Part shown: positions 51,441-60,814 of the stretch, piece after piece
Layout of the letters: each line of letters begins with the position of its first letter
How positions within the stretch are numbered: position 1 is the stretch's first letter
Assembly (NCBI GenBank): GCA_017617125.1
Contig: JAFZWY010000008.1
Coordinates: 1 to 64,000 of the forward strand
DNA length: 64,000 nt
From: Bacteroidales bacterium
Lineage (GTDB): Bacteria; Bacteroidota; Bacteroidia; Bacteroidales; ML635J-15
Direction: 5' to 3'
The notes under the pieces: model-generated
What the model was told of the DNA's origin: nothing
Databases searched by the model: none
The model's input: the letters and a program-made list of their open reading frames with translations, nothing else
Program-made: the position numbers and the translations under genes

Positions 51441-51448
51441 CAAAGTTA
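51441..51448 (-). promoter_or_regulatory. -7 promoter box for the zapA operon
   Basis: TAACTTTG on the minus strand matches TAnnTTTG, 23 bases before the coiled-coil gene. Confidence 0.6.
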
Positions 51449-51534
51449 TTCAATTTCCTCAAAAAATGAAATAGGATTTTGCTGTTTTTTTGAAAACTTT
51501 TTTGTGTTTTGATTGTCAAAGGTTTGCAGAAAAA

Positions 51535-51594
51535 AGGCTAACAGGCTTGCAGTCGAATTGCCTGCTTGCCCGTCAGCCTGTTTGCCTTTAGCCC
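51535..51594. repeat. GCCTGTTA-type dispersed repeat, locus 6
   Basis: AAAGGCTAACAGGCTTGCAG followed by TTGCCTGCTTGCC and CAGCCTGTTTGCC: degenerate units just after the stop of the CHAT gene. Confidence 0.6.
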
Positions 51595-51595
51595 C

Positions 51596-54500
51596 TTATT
51601 CGTTTCCGTCCAGCATTATGAATGCTGCCCAATACCTTGGATTCTCGAATCCCTTGGTTTTCTTAACCACGTTCTGTGCGGCATTGAAGGCTTCTCGTTT
51701 CGTTTTGCCAGATGTTAGATTGTTGTAGAACTCGGTCATCATCAGCAGTGTAGCATTGTCGTCAACTGGCCAAAGGCTCATGATGATGGTGCGTGCACCT
51801 GCCTTCTTGAAACCGCGTTGCAAACCAAATACACCTTCACCAGTGATTTCACCCAGGGCTGTCTGACAAGCCGAAAGAACAACCAGGTCGGTCTTGCGCA
51901 AGTCCATAAAGCTGATTTCCTTGGCTGTCAAAATACCGTCCTCGATGCCTTCTGGAAGTGGCATGTTTTGCCAAGCAAAATTTGCACCCGACAGCAATAG
52001 TCCCGACTGGATTAATGCCTGGTCGCCAGGAAGTTTCTCGTCGGTAGGCAGGAAGAAACCGTGTGTTGCAATATGCAGCAATGCTATATCGCTGCCCGAC
52101 AAGGCCTTGAACGATTCTTCGTTGGCCTGCGAACCTTCGTACAGCGAGGTTTTTACCTTGTTTTTCTTTAATTTTGCAATAATGTCCTCGACCTCGGTCT
52201 TGGTGCCTGGCAGGTAGTTGAGGCTTCCGCGATCTTCACCGGCATTAAATGCAGCAAACGAAGAGTATCCTGTATTGCGCGTAGAATAGCGGCTGCTTTC
52301 CTTCTTCATCGTGGTCGTATCGCTGTCGTAGTATATGCCACCGTAGAGGACTGAGTTTTTCAGCTGCTTCGGCATGTAGTCGAGTGCGAGGAAACGTGTG
52401 GAAGATACGCGGTATATTTCGTACTTGTCGGAAATTAACTTGCCGTCGCCTGTTGGAGCATACTCAATTGCCACCTGATGCAACATTCCCGACGGAGCAA
52501 AATAGATGCATGGTTTTTCGGGGAAATATTTTTCCAAAGGTTTCCAAAGTATGTTGTAAAGTCCAGTAGATTCGTAGATTCCCTGTTTTTTCGAAGAAAC
52601 CATGAACGCACCGCGGTTTTCGTCATCCTTTGGCGTTTCTTCTTTTGATGGAGCAACTCCGCGTTGCAGTTTCTTAATGTCGTTCTCTGTGAACAATGGA
52701 ACGCATACAGGAGCATTCATGCCTTTTGTAAGAACCAGTGCAACAAATTTTGTAGTGTCGCTTTCCTTATAGTTGGCAAATTCGATTGCGACATCGTTAG
52801 CCTTCATCGAGTTCTGTATTGTTTTCCAGTCTATTTTCAGGAAATTGGTTACATCACCGAACTCCTTGCACGATTCCATTACATGTCTTTCTATTTTCTT
52901 GATTTCCTCTTCGAGCGAATCGCAGTTGTAAACACGTTCGTCAACTGGACGTTCCAGTTCCTTGTTGAGCTGGAGGTGCATGTCTTTTAGGTTTTCGAAC
53001 TCGTCAATAAGCGACTGGTCGCCACTCTCCATTATTACGTTGGCAATGTTTATTTCGGAAGCAAGCAGAAGTCCTTTTGCAATGATTTCGGTGTTGTATG
53101 CTGTCGTTGTTGCCATTGTATCATTAGGCAGATGCGACATATATTGGATATTTCGTGTGAAAAGGTCGTTCATTTCGTTCCAGTATGCTTCGCGTTCGTT
53201 GGCAGTCATAAACGAAAAGTTCCTTATCAGGTTGTCCTTGTGAATTTCGGTAGCGAGCTTGTTTGTCTTTATTGCATTCTGGTAGTCGCCCATATTGTTG
53301 TAAACGAAGCCGATATTGCTGAGCGAAACAGCATAATAGGTATGTTTTTCACCATAAACCTTCTTGTATATTTCCATAGCTTGCTTATGGTACTTCAGTG
53401 CATTCTGGTAGTCGCCCATATCGTCGTAAATGTTACCCAAATGTGCTAGTGACGAAGAATAGTCGGGATGTTTTGTACCAAATACTTTTTTCCTTATTTC
53501 CAGTGCCTGGGTATGATATTTCAAGGCGTTCTGGTAATCTCCCATTAACCTGTAAATGGTTCCGATATGGCTTAGCGAATATGCGTAGTCGGGATGTTCC
53601 TCGCCTTGAAGTCGCTTTCTGATTTCCATAGCCTTTTTATAGCATACTATCGCATTCTTATAGTCTTCCAAGTTTTGGTAACAGCCACCTAAATTATCAA
53701 CCGAAGTCGCATAACTAATATCTTCATCTGTTTGAATTGATTTCTGTTTCATGATTTCCAGAGCTAGCGAATAATATTTGAAGGCTGTCTTGTAGTCGCC
53801 CATGCCGCTGTATATTATACCAAGATTGTTGTACGACCTTGAAATTGCATCGCGATACGAGTCTCCAAGCGTTGCATCCGGATGTTTAATGGCTATATGG
53901 TAATCGAGCATCTGTTGTCTTATTTCAAGCGATTTCATAGTATATTTCAATGCATTCTGGTAGTCGCCGGCTTCTCTATATATAGAACCCATATCACTAA
54001 GTAGGGATGCGTATATTTGGTCTCTGTCTCGTAAATCCTTTTCTTTCAGTTTCAATGCCTGCAAGAAATACTTCGATGAATTTTGGTAGTCGCCTAAGTC
54101 GGAATATGCAATACCCATATTGACAAATGAATATATTAAGTTGGGATTGTCGACTCCCAATACTTTTTTTCTTATATCCATCGACTGCTTATAGCATTTT
54201 AATGCGCTTCTATAGTCGCCCAAACCGCTGTATGCATAACCGATTTCGTCTAATGTTGATGCATAATCAGGATCTTGCGTAGGGGTTTTGCTATCAGTTT
54301 GTAGTAATTCTTTCAACTCTGGACTGTCAAATATCTGTGCTATTGTTGACTCCTTTTTGCCAAGAGTTTTCTTCTGAATGTTGGCATACTGCAGCAAATA
54401 AGTCAAGCCATCCTTGAAATTGTCCATTTCGAGGTATATTCTGCCAATGTAGTGTAATGTCTCCGCGTACTCAAGATTTTTTGTGCCGATGTTTTTCTTA

Positions 54501-54931
54501 TATATATCCAGCAACTCATTGTAATATTTTAGGGCAGTCTGGTATTCCTTGTATTGGTAGTATGAGAATGCGATAGGCTCCAGTGTTTCTGCATATTTGG
54601 GATGGTCTTTCCCAAGAAGTTTTTCAATAACTTCCAATGCCGGCAAAAAGTATTTCAATGCAGTAGGGTTATCTCCTACAAAGTAAAACATGTCGCCTAC
54701 AGAGAGTAATGCATCAACATAATGAATATTGTAACCGTTGTTGACGCTCTTGGCGGTGGCGATTGCCTTGTCGTACAATTTTACAGCTTCATCGAAATCG
54801 CCGAACAATCCTTGATAGTCGGCATCGTTCATTTGTTCCTGAAACTTCTTGAAAATGGCTGTGGTGTCTTGCTGTGCGAAAGCAATATTGCATAAAAGTG
54901 CGAATAAAACGATGGATAGAAATTTCTTCAT
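51596..54931 (-). CDS. Exported TPR-CHAT caspase-like protein
   Basis: 1,111 residues. A signal peptide (1-19, ending NIAFAQ) is followed by about twelve tetratricopeptide repeats (about 25-600). Most are 42 residues with the pattern LGxIYxxMGDYQNALKYHxQALEIRKKVxG. Then come a helical linker and a C-terminal CHAT domain (about 790-1111). The caspase-type catalytic pair is present: His957 (LHIATHGFF) and Cys1022 (VLSACQTALGE). CHAT domains are cysteine proteases related to separase and caspase, or peptide-binding modules. Export implies a periplasmic or surface role. The target is unknown. Confidence 0.93.
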   Translation of the reverse strand: MKKFLSIVLFALLCNIAFAQQDTTAIFKKFQEQMNDADYQGLFGDFDEAVKLYDKAIATAKSVNNGYNIHYVDALLSVGDMFYFVGDNPTALKYFLPALEVIEKLLGKDHPKYAETLEPIAFSYYQYKEYQTALKYYNELLDIYKKNIGTKNLEYAETLHYIGRIYLEMDNFKDGLTYLLQYANIQKKTLGKKESTIAQIFDSPELKELLQTDSKTPTQDPDYASTLDEIGYAYSGLGDYRSALKCYKQSMDIRKKVLGVDNPNLIYSFVNMGIAYSDLGDYQNSSKYFLQALKLKEKDLRDRDQIYASLLSDMGSIYREAGDYQNALKYTMKSLEIRQQMLDYHIAIKHPDATLGDSYRDAISRSYNNLGIIYSGMGDYKTAFKYYSLALEIMKQKSIQTDEDISYATSVDNLGGCYQNLEDYKNAIVCYKKAMEIRKRLQGEEHPDYAYSLSHIGTIYRLMGDYQNALKYHTQALEIRKKVFGTKHPDYSSSLAHLGNIYDDMGDYQNALKYHKQAMEIYKKVYGEKHTYYAVSLSNIGFVYNNMGDYQNAIKTNKLATEIHKDNLIRNFSFMTANEREAYWNEMNDLFTRNIQYMSHLPNDTMATTTAYNTEIIAKGLLLASEINIANVIMESGDQSLIDEFENLKDMHLQLNKELERPVDERVYNCDSLEEEIKKIERHVMESCKEFGDVTNFLKIDWKTIQNSMKANDVAIEFANYKESDTTKFVALVLTKGMNAPVCVPLFTENDIKKLQRGVAPSKEETPKDDENRGAFMVSSKKQGIYESTGLYNILWKPLEKYFPEKPCIYFAPSGMLHQVAIEYAPTGDGKLISDKYEIYRVSSTRFLALDYMPKQLKNSVLYGGIYYDSDTTTMKKESSRYSTRNTGYSSFAAFNAGEDRGSLNYLPGTKTEVEDIIAKLKKNKVKTSLYEGSQANEESFKALSGSDIALLHIATHGFFLPTDEKLPGDQALIQSGLLLSGANFAWQNMPLPEGIEDGILTAKEISFMDLRKTDLVVLSACQTALGEITGEGVFGLQRGFKKAGARTIIMSLWPVDDNATLLMMTEFYNNLTSGKTKREAFNAAQNVVKKTKGFENPRYWAAFIMLDGNE
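53240..54850 (-). repeat. TPR-coding repeat region of the CHAT gene
   Basis: DNA repeats with a period near 126 bases (42 codons) encode the tetratricopeptide array. The phrase GGTAGTCGCCCATA and close variants recur on the plus strand. These are coding repeats, not an intergenic array. Confidence 0.8.
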
Positions 54932-55000
54932 ATTATTTTTCTTTAAGTTTCTTGTTTTTGTTGTGTTGATGCACAACGTTATTATGTTTTTTCTTGTTGG

Positions 55001-55050
55001 GCAAACTGTTTTTGCCCTCCAGCGTTAAGGATGCTCTCCTTAACGCTGGG
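55001..55050 (-). promoter_or_regulatory. Two tandem hairpins between cysS and the CHAT gene
   Basis: On the minus strand the first hairpin has 13-base perfect arms (CCAGCGTTAAGGA / TCCTTAACGCTGG, 5-base loop). The second has arms GGGCAAA / TTTGCCC. Neither has a good T run, so they may be a terminator of cysS, an mRNA-stabilising structure, or part of the CHAT leader. Confidence 0.5.
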
Positions 55051-55069
55051 TGACTGTCTTTTTAGTTTC

Positions 55070-56560
55070 TTATAAATCCCACTCGAATCCGTCCTTCTTG
55101 TCCTTTATGTTGAAACCAAGAGAAGTGAGTTCGTTGCGAATCTTGTCGCTGGTTGCCCAGTCCTTGTTCTGCTTGGCTTCGAGGCGGATGTTCAGGAGCA
55201 GGTCGACGGCTTTCTTGTAGGCATCTAGCTTTTCGTTGTTGCCGTTGTCGGAGGTTTGAAGTCCGAGAATATCTTCGACGAACAACTTGTATGTGCTGCG
55301 GAGTTCCTCAAGGTCTTCCTTCGAGATTGTTCCCTTGCCGTCGGCAACGGTATTGATTGCCTTTGCCGCTTCGAACAGATGCGAAATCACTATCGGGGTG
55401 TTGAGGTCGTCGAGGATGGCTTCTTCGCACTTCTTGCGTAAATCCTTTACATCAACTGTTGTAGTTGCCGATGGCGTGAGTTTTTCAAGACGAGCGTAAG
55501 CTTCCATCAATCTTGCCAAGCCTTTTTCTGCCGACTGCAGTGCTTCGTTGGAGAAGTCGAGTGTTCCGCGGTAGTGGGCCTGAAGTATGAAGAATCTGAT
55601 TGTCATTGGCGAATAAGGCTTCTCTATCAGTTCTTTGCCTTCGGCGTTCTTGTGCGATGTGCCGTTGAAAAACTCATCGAGAGTGATGAAGTTTCCTAAC
55701 GACTTGCCCATCTTCTGTCCGTTGATGGTAATCATGTTGTTGTGAACCCAGTAGTGAACCGTTTCGTGTCCGAGTGCGGCTGTCGATTGTGCGATTTCGC
55801 ATTCGTGGTGTGGGAACATCAAGTCCATTCCTCCACCGTGGATGTCGAATTCTTCGCCTAAGTATTTGGTACCCATTGCCGAGCATTCCATGTGCCAGCC
55901 TGGGAAACCGTCGCTCCAAGGCGATTCCCAGCGCATGATGTGTTCGGGTGCTGCCTTTTTCCACAATGCGAAGTCGATGCTGCGACGTTTTTCGGTCTGA
56001 CCGTCAAGTTCGCGGGTGGTTTCGAGAAGTTCCTCGATGTTGCGTCCCGACAGTTTGCCGTAGTGGAAATCCTTGTTGTATTTTTCCACGTCGAAGTAAA
56101 CAGAACCTTCGCTGACGTATGCATAGCCTGCTTCAAGAATTTTTTCCACGAACTTTATCTGTTCGGGAATATGTCCCGATGCGTGTGGTTCGATGCTTGG
56201 CGGAAGCACGTTCAACTTTTCCATTGCATGATGGTAGCGGTTGGTGTAGTATTGTGCAACTTCCATCGGTTCAAGCTGTTCTAGGCGTGCTTTCTTTGCA
56301 ATCTTGTCCTCGCCTTCGTCGGCATCGTGTTCAAGGTGACCAACATCGGTAATGTTGCGCACATAGCGAACCTTGTATCCCAAAGCCGTGAGTGTGCGGA
56401 ACAAAAGGTCGAAAGTAATTGCCGGACGTGCGTGTCCCAAATGTGCATCGCCGTAAACTGTAGGACCGCAGACGTACATTCCTACGAATGGCGGTTTTAT
56501 CGGCTTGAATTCCACTTTCATGCGCGAAAGTGTGTTATATAGGTAAAGTTTTCCTTCCAT
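55070..56560 (-). CDS. cysS: Cysteine--tRNA ligase
   Basis: 496-residue class I synthetase charging tRNA-Cys. Zinc ligands include Cys31 ([10 protein letters not shown]), the Cys in HMECSAMG and the His/Cys of HHECEIAQ. The HIGH-type motif is HLGH (40-43), and the KMSKS-type motif reads KMGKS ([12 protein letters not shown]). The C-terminal DALR-type helical domain is complete. The ATG at 56560 (MEGKLYLYN) starts the family-typical N-terminus. Confidence 0.97.
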   Translation of the reverse strand: MEGKLYLYNTLSRMKVEFKPIKPPFVGMYVCGPTVYGDAHLGHARPAITFDLLFRTLTALGYKVRYVRNITDVGHLEHDADEGEDKIAKKARLEQLEPMEVAQYYTNRYHHAMEKLNVLPPSIEPHASGHIPEQIKFVEKILEAGYAYVSEGSVYFDVEKYNKDFHYGKLSGRNIEELLETTRELDGQTEKRRSIDFALWKKAAPEHIMRWESPWSDGFPGWHMECSAMGTKYLGEEFDIHGGGMDLMFPHHECEIAQSTAALGHETVHYWVHNNMITINGQKMGKSLGNFITLDEFFNGTSHKNAEGKELIEKPYSPMTIRFFILQAHYRGTLDFSNEALQSAEKGLARLMEAYARLEKLTPSATTTVDVKDLRKKCEEAILDDLNTPIVISHLFEAAKAINTVADGKGTISKEDLEELRSTYKLFVEDILGLQTSDNGNNEKLDAYKKAVDLLLNIRLEAKQNKDWATSDKIRNELTSLGFNIKDKKDGFEWDL

Positions 56561-56583
56561 GGTTGTATAATTTAATTTTTGCG

Positions 56584-56591
56584 CAAAGTTA
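56584..56591 (-). promoter_or_regulatory. -7 promoter box for cysS
   Basis: TAACTTTG on the minus strand matches TAnnTTTG, 24 bases before the cysS ATG. Confidence 0.6.
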
Positions 56592-56643
56592 AATAAAATA
56601 TACGACTTTTGCTGCAAGGAAAATAGAATGCTATTTATTCAGT

Positions 56644-58326
56644 TTATTCCTTTGTTAATTTCTTTACAGATATGTTGTTAGAGCCTGAACTGTAAATCTT
56701 TATGAAGTATACGCCATTGGGCAGGTCTGATATGTTGCAGGTTGCATTGTCGCTGTCGACTTTCATTAACATTGCAATTTGTCCCAAAGTGTTTAAAATT
56801 TCGATTTCGGAAATTTTTTCTTGTGAAGTAATATTGATAGTACCGTTTGTCGGATTTGGGAAAATGTCGATTCCTTCATCAATGTTGCTTTGAATATTCG
56901 TAACTGAGGCAAACATGGCAGTGTAGGTTGCATTCTCAGTAACCGTTATTGTGCGAGGGTTATCCGTGTTTCCGTCGTTCCATTGTGTGAATCTGTACCC
57001 ATTGTTGGCGGTTGCTGAGATTGTAATTTGTTGTCCTGCACTATATGTTCCGCTACCGCTTACCGATCCCATTGCGCTACTGATCGACAATACGTTGACT
57101 GTATAGTATATGCTAGCAGGTTCGACACCGAATATGGCAGTCTGGTCGTAATTGAACTGGTAGCTTCCTCCGCCAATGCCACCGGGAGCCGGTTCTAGCG
57201 CATCTATTGTGAAGTACCCGTCTGCGTAACCGGCCCAACCCCAGTTTACGTGGAAAAACTCGTTGTTGTCGTAGCCGTCGAATATGAATCCGTGTCCGCC
57301 ATCAGGACCTTGTCCGCCATAGTAAATAGGTCGATTTGCATCAAGATCGTCTATTAGCATCGACATCCATTCGTCGTATGGATATACTTCGTAAGTAAGA
57401 GTGTCATCACCATCCAGATACCTGTACGATCTGCATTGCCCGTTAAGGCTGGGGCTATATCCGAAAAAGTCCCTAAGGGCGTTTTCTGCACTATATTCAA
57501 GTTGTCCGTAGTACGATATTGCGTAGGCTCCGCTTCCATGAGGACTATAGTTCATTTCCATGGATACTCCGCAATGGTACATAAGGGTGGCAACTGCATT
57601 TATCTCTGCGCTTGAACTTTCTGGGGTCAATGCGTTTGGCATGTTGTCCCAGTCGTAGATAGTGTTGCCGAAGTCGGCAGACAATGTGCCGTATTCCGGA
57701 TGGTTGGCAGGAATGTATGAGTGTGAACCATATCCCTGTGTAGGCCAGTTCCAGTATTTCATTAGTTGCGCCATTGCTGTTGCCGCGCAGCCAGTAACGG
57801 AACGGGCGTCTTCTTCGTAGTCGTAAGGGCACAAATCGTTGTAGTATGGCGCTTGATTCCATGTCGTAGTCAGCAATTGAGAAACTGTCCTTGCGCTTTT
57901 GGGGGCAAGTCCAATCCCGTTGCGGAGTTTGTTCCATGCCTCCAGGGTTTCTGCACCAGCTTCGATGTTGTTGTCGATTGCGTACTTTATTTCACTGTTG
58001 TATTCGTTGAGCCATTCACGGGCATTTACGGGAATGTTGTTCGGGGCGAAACTGCCTTGTTGCGAATAGCCAAGTATCGGCTTGGCAGCATCGTCTGCCG
58101 AGACTATTACAAACCCATTGTCGGTGTTGAAGATGTAAAGATTTGAAAAATCTGTTTGACCAGATATGTCGTAAAAAACATTTGTCGATTTTTGTGAATT
58201 GCCTTTCAGTACGTTTTGTTCCCAGAATGTCTTGGCGACATATTTTGCAGTCTCCATATGGACATGCTTTGCAAAAAGCACCATAGTTAGTGCAAGCAGT
58301 ATCGAAAGAAGTGTAATTTTCCTCAT
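56644..58326 (-). CDS. C10 family cysteine peptidase with T9SS domain
   Basis: 560-residue secreted protease of the streptopain/PrtT family. It has a signal peptide (1-19) and a pro-domain (about 20-145, with GFVIVSADDAAKPILGYS). The papain-like catalytic domain (about 150-405) carries nucleophile Cys180 (SVTGCAATAMAQLMKYWNWP) and His345 (GGHGFIFDGY), followed by HVNWGWAGYADGYF. A bacterial repeat domain (about 408-470) and a T9SS type A sorting domain (about 483-560, DIFPNPTNGTINI) follow. It is expected to be a surface or secreted protease that is activated by removal of the pro-domain. Confidence 0.95.
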   Translation of the reverse strand: MRKITLLSILLALTMVLFAKHVHMETAKYVAKTFWEQNVLKGNSQKSTNVFYDISGQTDFSNLYIFNTDNGFVIVSADDAAKPILGYSQQGSFAPNNIPVNAREWLNEYNSEIKYAIDNNIEAGAETLEAWNKLRNGIGLAPKSARTVSQLLTTTWNQAPYYNDLCPYDYEEDARSVTGCAATAMAQLMKYWNWPTQGYGSHSYIPANHPEYGTLSADFGNTIYDWDNMPNALTPESSSAEINAVATLMYHCGVSMEMNYSPHGSGAYAISYYGQLEYSAENALRDFFGYSPSLNGQCRSYRYLDGDDTLTYEVYPYDEWMSMLIDDLDANRPIYYGGQGPDGGHGFIFDGYDNNEFFHVNWGWAGYADGYFTIDALEPAPGGIGGGSYQFNYDQTAIFGVEPASIYYTVNVLSISSAMGSVSGSGTYSAGQQITISATANNGYRFTQWNDGNTDNPRTITVTENATYTAMFASVTNIQSNIDEGIDIFPNPTNGTINITSQEKISEIEILNTLGQIAMLMKVDSDNATCNISDLPNGVYFIKIYSSGSNNISVKKLTKE

Positions 58327-58368
58327 GTTAAATTACTTTTTAATGTTTGTTCTACATAAAAACATCTG

Positions 58369-58376
58369 CAAATATA
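58369..58376 (-). promoter_or_regulatory. -7 promoter box for the C10 peptidase gene
   Basis: TATATTTG on the minus strand matches TAnnTTTG, 43 bases before the ATG. Confidence 0.55.
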
Positions 58377-58440
58377 TCAAATAAAATGAAAACGAGGTAT
58401 TTTGTGCCAATTTTTTTGTTAAACAAAATGGTTATTTTTA

Positions 58441-58448
58441 TAAGTTTG
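58441..58448 (+). promoter_or_regulatory. -7 promoter box for the GNAT gene
   Basis: TAAGTTTG matches TAnnTTTG, 17 bases before the ATG at 58466. Confidence 0.6.
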
Positions 58449-58465
58449 CACCGTAATCGTTGATT

Positions 58466-58960
58466 ATGGTTGTATTTAGAGATTTACGCGGTGCTGATAT
58501 CGATGCTGTGCTGGCAATTGCCGATGCACGGTTGGGTGAGAATTATATTACCGGTAAGGATTTTGTAAATGCTCAAGTTTTTGTTGCAGAGGATGTTGTC
58601 AATGTTGCAATTGCTGGTTTCTGCATTGCTTTTGTAGATTCAGCTGATGCCAAATCGTATGTCAGGACAGTGGCCGTTTCGCAGGAATATTCTGGGCAAG
58701 GGATAGGTACGGCTTTGGTTGCTAAGGCTGTAGATTATCTAGAAGGTCTTGGTGCAAAAAACATTTTTTCTCCCTTGTGGAAGCACGATGGTGTTGTAAA
58801 TTCCGATGTAATATTTCGTCGTAATGGGTTCCTTCCTGTTCGTGAGATACCAGATTATTGGCTAAATGATAGCATCGAGAAAGGCTATTCTTGTCCTGTG
58901 TGCGGAAAGGGATGCCACTGCACATGCGTGATGTATGAAAGATTTTCTTCCGCCCGTTGA
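58466..58960 (+). CDS. GNAT acetyltransferase with Cys-rich tail
   Basis: 164-residue acetyl-CoA-dependent N-acetyltransferase. The core motif A (VRTVAVSQEYSGQGIGTALVAKAVDYL, about 70-96) has the Q-x-x-G-x-G/A acetyl-CoA loop as QEYSGQGIGTA. The last 20 or so residues hold six close Cys/His positions (CPVCGKGCHCTC), a likely metal site added to the usual fold. The ATG at 58466 is used. The stop codon lies inside a REP-like repeat. The acetyl acceptor is unknown. Confidence 0.87.
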   Translation: MVVFRDLRGADIDAVLAIADARLGENYITGKDFVNAQVFVAEDVVNVAIAGFCIAFVDSADAKSYVRTVAVSQEYSGQGIGTALVAKAVDYLEGLGAKNIFSPLWKHDGVVNSDVIFRRNGFLPVREIPDYWLNDSIEKGYSCPVCGKGCHCTCVMYERFSSAR

Positions 58961-59040
58961 GCGAAGTCGAAACGAAGGAATGAAATATCATTGATACTTC
59001 GACTTGCCCTTCGACTACGCTCAGGGAGCGTCTCAGGAGA
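58949..59040. repeat. REP-like element with GTTGAGCGAAGTCGAA / TTCGACTACGCTCAGG arms
   Basis: The arms at 58955-58970 and 59010-59026 are near-inverted copies separated by about 39 bases, with extra CTTCGACTTGCC copies between. This word pair is a known kind of dispersed repeat in bacteria. The left arm contains the GNAT stop codon. Confidence 0.65.
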
Positions 59041-59047
59041 CGTATAT

Positions 59048-60649
59048 TTATTTCTTCTTCAGCAACGAGTTATACAATTTTTCGTCGCCAATAATTTCGA
59101 AGGCACGTTTTACGGTCGGGTCCTGCTGGTTGAAAATTACCCAGAATGCAGAGCTGCCCCAGATGTCGCTTGCCATCGACGACTTGATATGATTTTTCAG
59201 ATAGGATTCCTGTGCTGGTGTGGCTTTTGGTAGCGAGTCTACGTTGATTTTTGCATCCTTGGCCTTTGCGAGCATAGTTTTCATAAAGTCTTCGGGAACT
59301 TCGAAACTATTTGCAAAATTATCGACGTTTCCATATTTCTTCTTCAGTTCGTCCTTGTGCTTGTCGATGTATTCCGAAATTGTGGGGAAGAAAATATTCT
59401 TGCGCTGCAATGCCAGATGGTAGTCTGAACGCAGGGTAGTGTCGAGCGGAACAAAGTCGTCGGGCATAATGCCGCCGCCACCATAGACTGTGCGCTTGTA
59501 CTTCAACGTGTTGTATTTCAAGCTGTCGTTGAACTTGATGCTGTCCTTGTGGTAGTATTCGCCGTGGTTGTAGCGGTTGAGCAGGTCCTTGTTGTATTCC
59601 TCGTAGCTGCTGTACGGCTTCTGTATGCAGCGTCCCGACGGGGTGTAGTAGCGGGCAATTGTCAGACGTACGATAGAACCGTCGGTAAGAGTCATTTCTC
59701 TTTGTACCAGACCTTTGCCGAATGAACGACGACCAACGATGACGCCTCTGTCCCAGTCCTGGATTGCTCCTGATGTGATTTCGCTTGCCGAAGCGGAGTT
59801 CTCATCGATTATTACCACAAGTTTGCCAGTGCGGTTTACAAGTTCTGGGTCCATTTCCTTTGAGTTGTAGTCGTAGCGAGGCATCTTTTCGCCCTTGGTG
59901 TAAACAATCGACTTGTTAGGCTCGATGAAGCGGCTGCAAAGAGTTACTGCCTGGTCGAGGTATCCGCCAGTGTTGTCGCTAAGGTCGAGGATAATGTTTT
60001 TCACTTTCTTTTGGGTGAAATATCTGAATGCCGAGTCCATTTCGGCTTCGGTGGTGCGAGCAAACTTGTTGAGTTTCACGTATCCTACGTCGCCAACGGT
60101 GTAGAATGCATCGACGCTGTGAATTGGAATTTTGTCGCGGATAATGTCGAAGTATATGAGGTCCTTTTCGCCTTGACGTAGGATTCCAACGGTTACTTTA
60201 GTACCCTTTTTGCCACGCAGACGCTTTGCGACACCTGCATTGTCGATTTTGATGCCGGCAACAACCTCGTCGTCAACCTTCACGATGCGGTCGCCCGATT
60301 TCAGACCGACTTTTTCGGATGGTCCGCCAGAAATAACATCTTGAATTACAATTGTGTCTTGTATCAGGCGGAACTGTACTCCAATTCCGTCGAAACTTCC
60401 GTCGAGCTGCTCCTTCGATTTGGCAACATCTTCGGCACTGATGTATGCCGAGTGCGGGTCGAGTTCCTGAAGCATCTTTACTATTGCGACTTCGGTAATT
60501 TTTGCTATGTTGGCGGTGTCAACGTACATTGCATCAATGTAGTTGAGCAGACGTTCGAATTTCTTCGACTGCTTTACTGGTTCAGTCTGTGCGAACAATG
60601 ATGCGCTAAATATCAGTACGATGGCTAATAATGAGAATATCCGTTTCAT
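59048..60649 (-). CDS. S41 family C-terminal processing protease
   Basis: 533-residue periplasmic serine protease of the CtpA/Prc type. A signal peptide (1-20, ending ASLFAQ) precedes a helical N-terminal part (25-80), a PDZ domain (about 84-165, GIGVQFRLIQDTIVI) and the S41 catalytic domain, with the nucleophile in ENSASASEI (283-291) and catalytic Lys312 (GKGLVQ). A C-terminal helical extension (about 395-533) is longer than in short CtpA proteins. The ATG at 60649 begins the signal peptide. It is monocistronic with its own promoter. Confidence 0.95.
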   Translation of the reverse strand: MKRIFSLLAIVLIFSASLFAQTEPVKQSKKFERLLNYIDAMYVDTANIAKITEVAIVKMLQELDPHSAYISAEDVAKSKEQLDGSFDGIGVQFRLIQDTIVIQDVISGGPSEKVGLKSGDRIVKVDDEVVAGIKIDNAGVAKRLRGKKGTKVTVGILRQGEKDLIYFDIIRDKIPIHSVDAFYTVGDVGYVKLNKFARTTEAEMDSAFRYFTQKKVKNIILDLSDNTGGYLDQAVTLCSRFIEPNKSIVYTKGEKMPRYDYNSKEMDPELVNRTGKLVVIIDENSASASEITSGAIQDWDRGVIVGRRSFGKGLVQREMTLTDGSIVRLTIARYYTPSGRCIQKPYSSYEEYNKDLLNRYNHGEYYHKDSIKFNDSLKYNTLKYKRTVYGGGGIMPDDFVPLDTTLRSDYHLALQRKNIFFPTISEYIDKHKDELKKKYGNVDNFANSFEVPEDFMKTMLAKAKDAKINVDSLPKATPAQESYLKNHIKSSMASDIWGSSAFWVIFNQQDPTVKRAFEIIGDEKLYNSLLKKK

Positions 60650-60666
60650 TTCCCTAGTATTTTTTG

Positions 60667-60674
60667 CAAAGTTA
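60667..60674 (-). promoter_or_regulatory. -7 promoter box for the S41 protease gene
   Basis: TAACTTTG on the minus strand matches TAnnTTTG, 18 bases before the ATG. Confidence 0.6.
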
Positions 60675-60814
60675 AGAATTATTAACGATGGCAAATGTTG
60701 TTTTGTTGTTAAATTTGTTTCTGATACGAAAAGTTCCGTTACGAAAAATTTCGTAACGGCCTAGTGTGTAAAGCCATTTCTATAGAAAAAAAAGATTTGA
60801 TAAGACTTTTTTCT

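Noticed and set aside
53240..54850. Regularly spaced DNA repeats that could be read as a CRISPR or satellite array
   Set aside because: The period is 126 bases, and the repeats are in frame and encode tetratricopeptide motifs.
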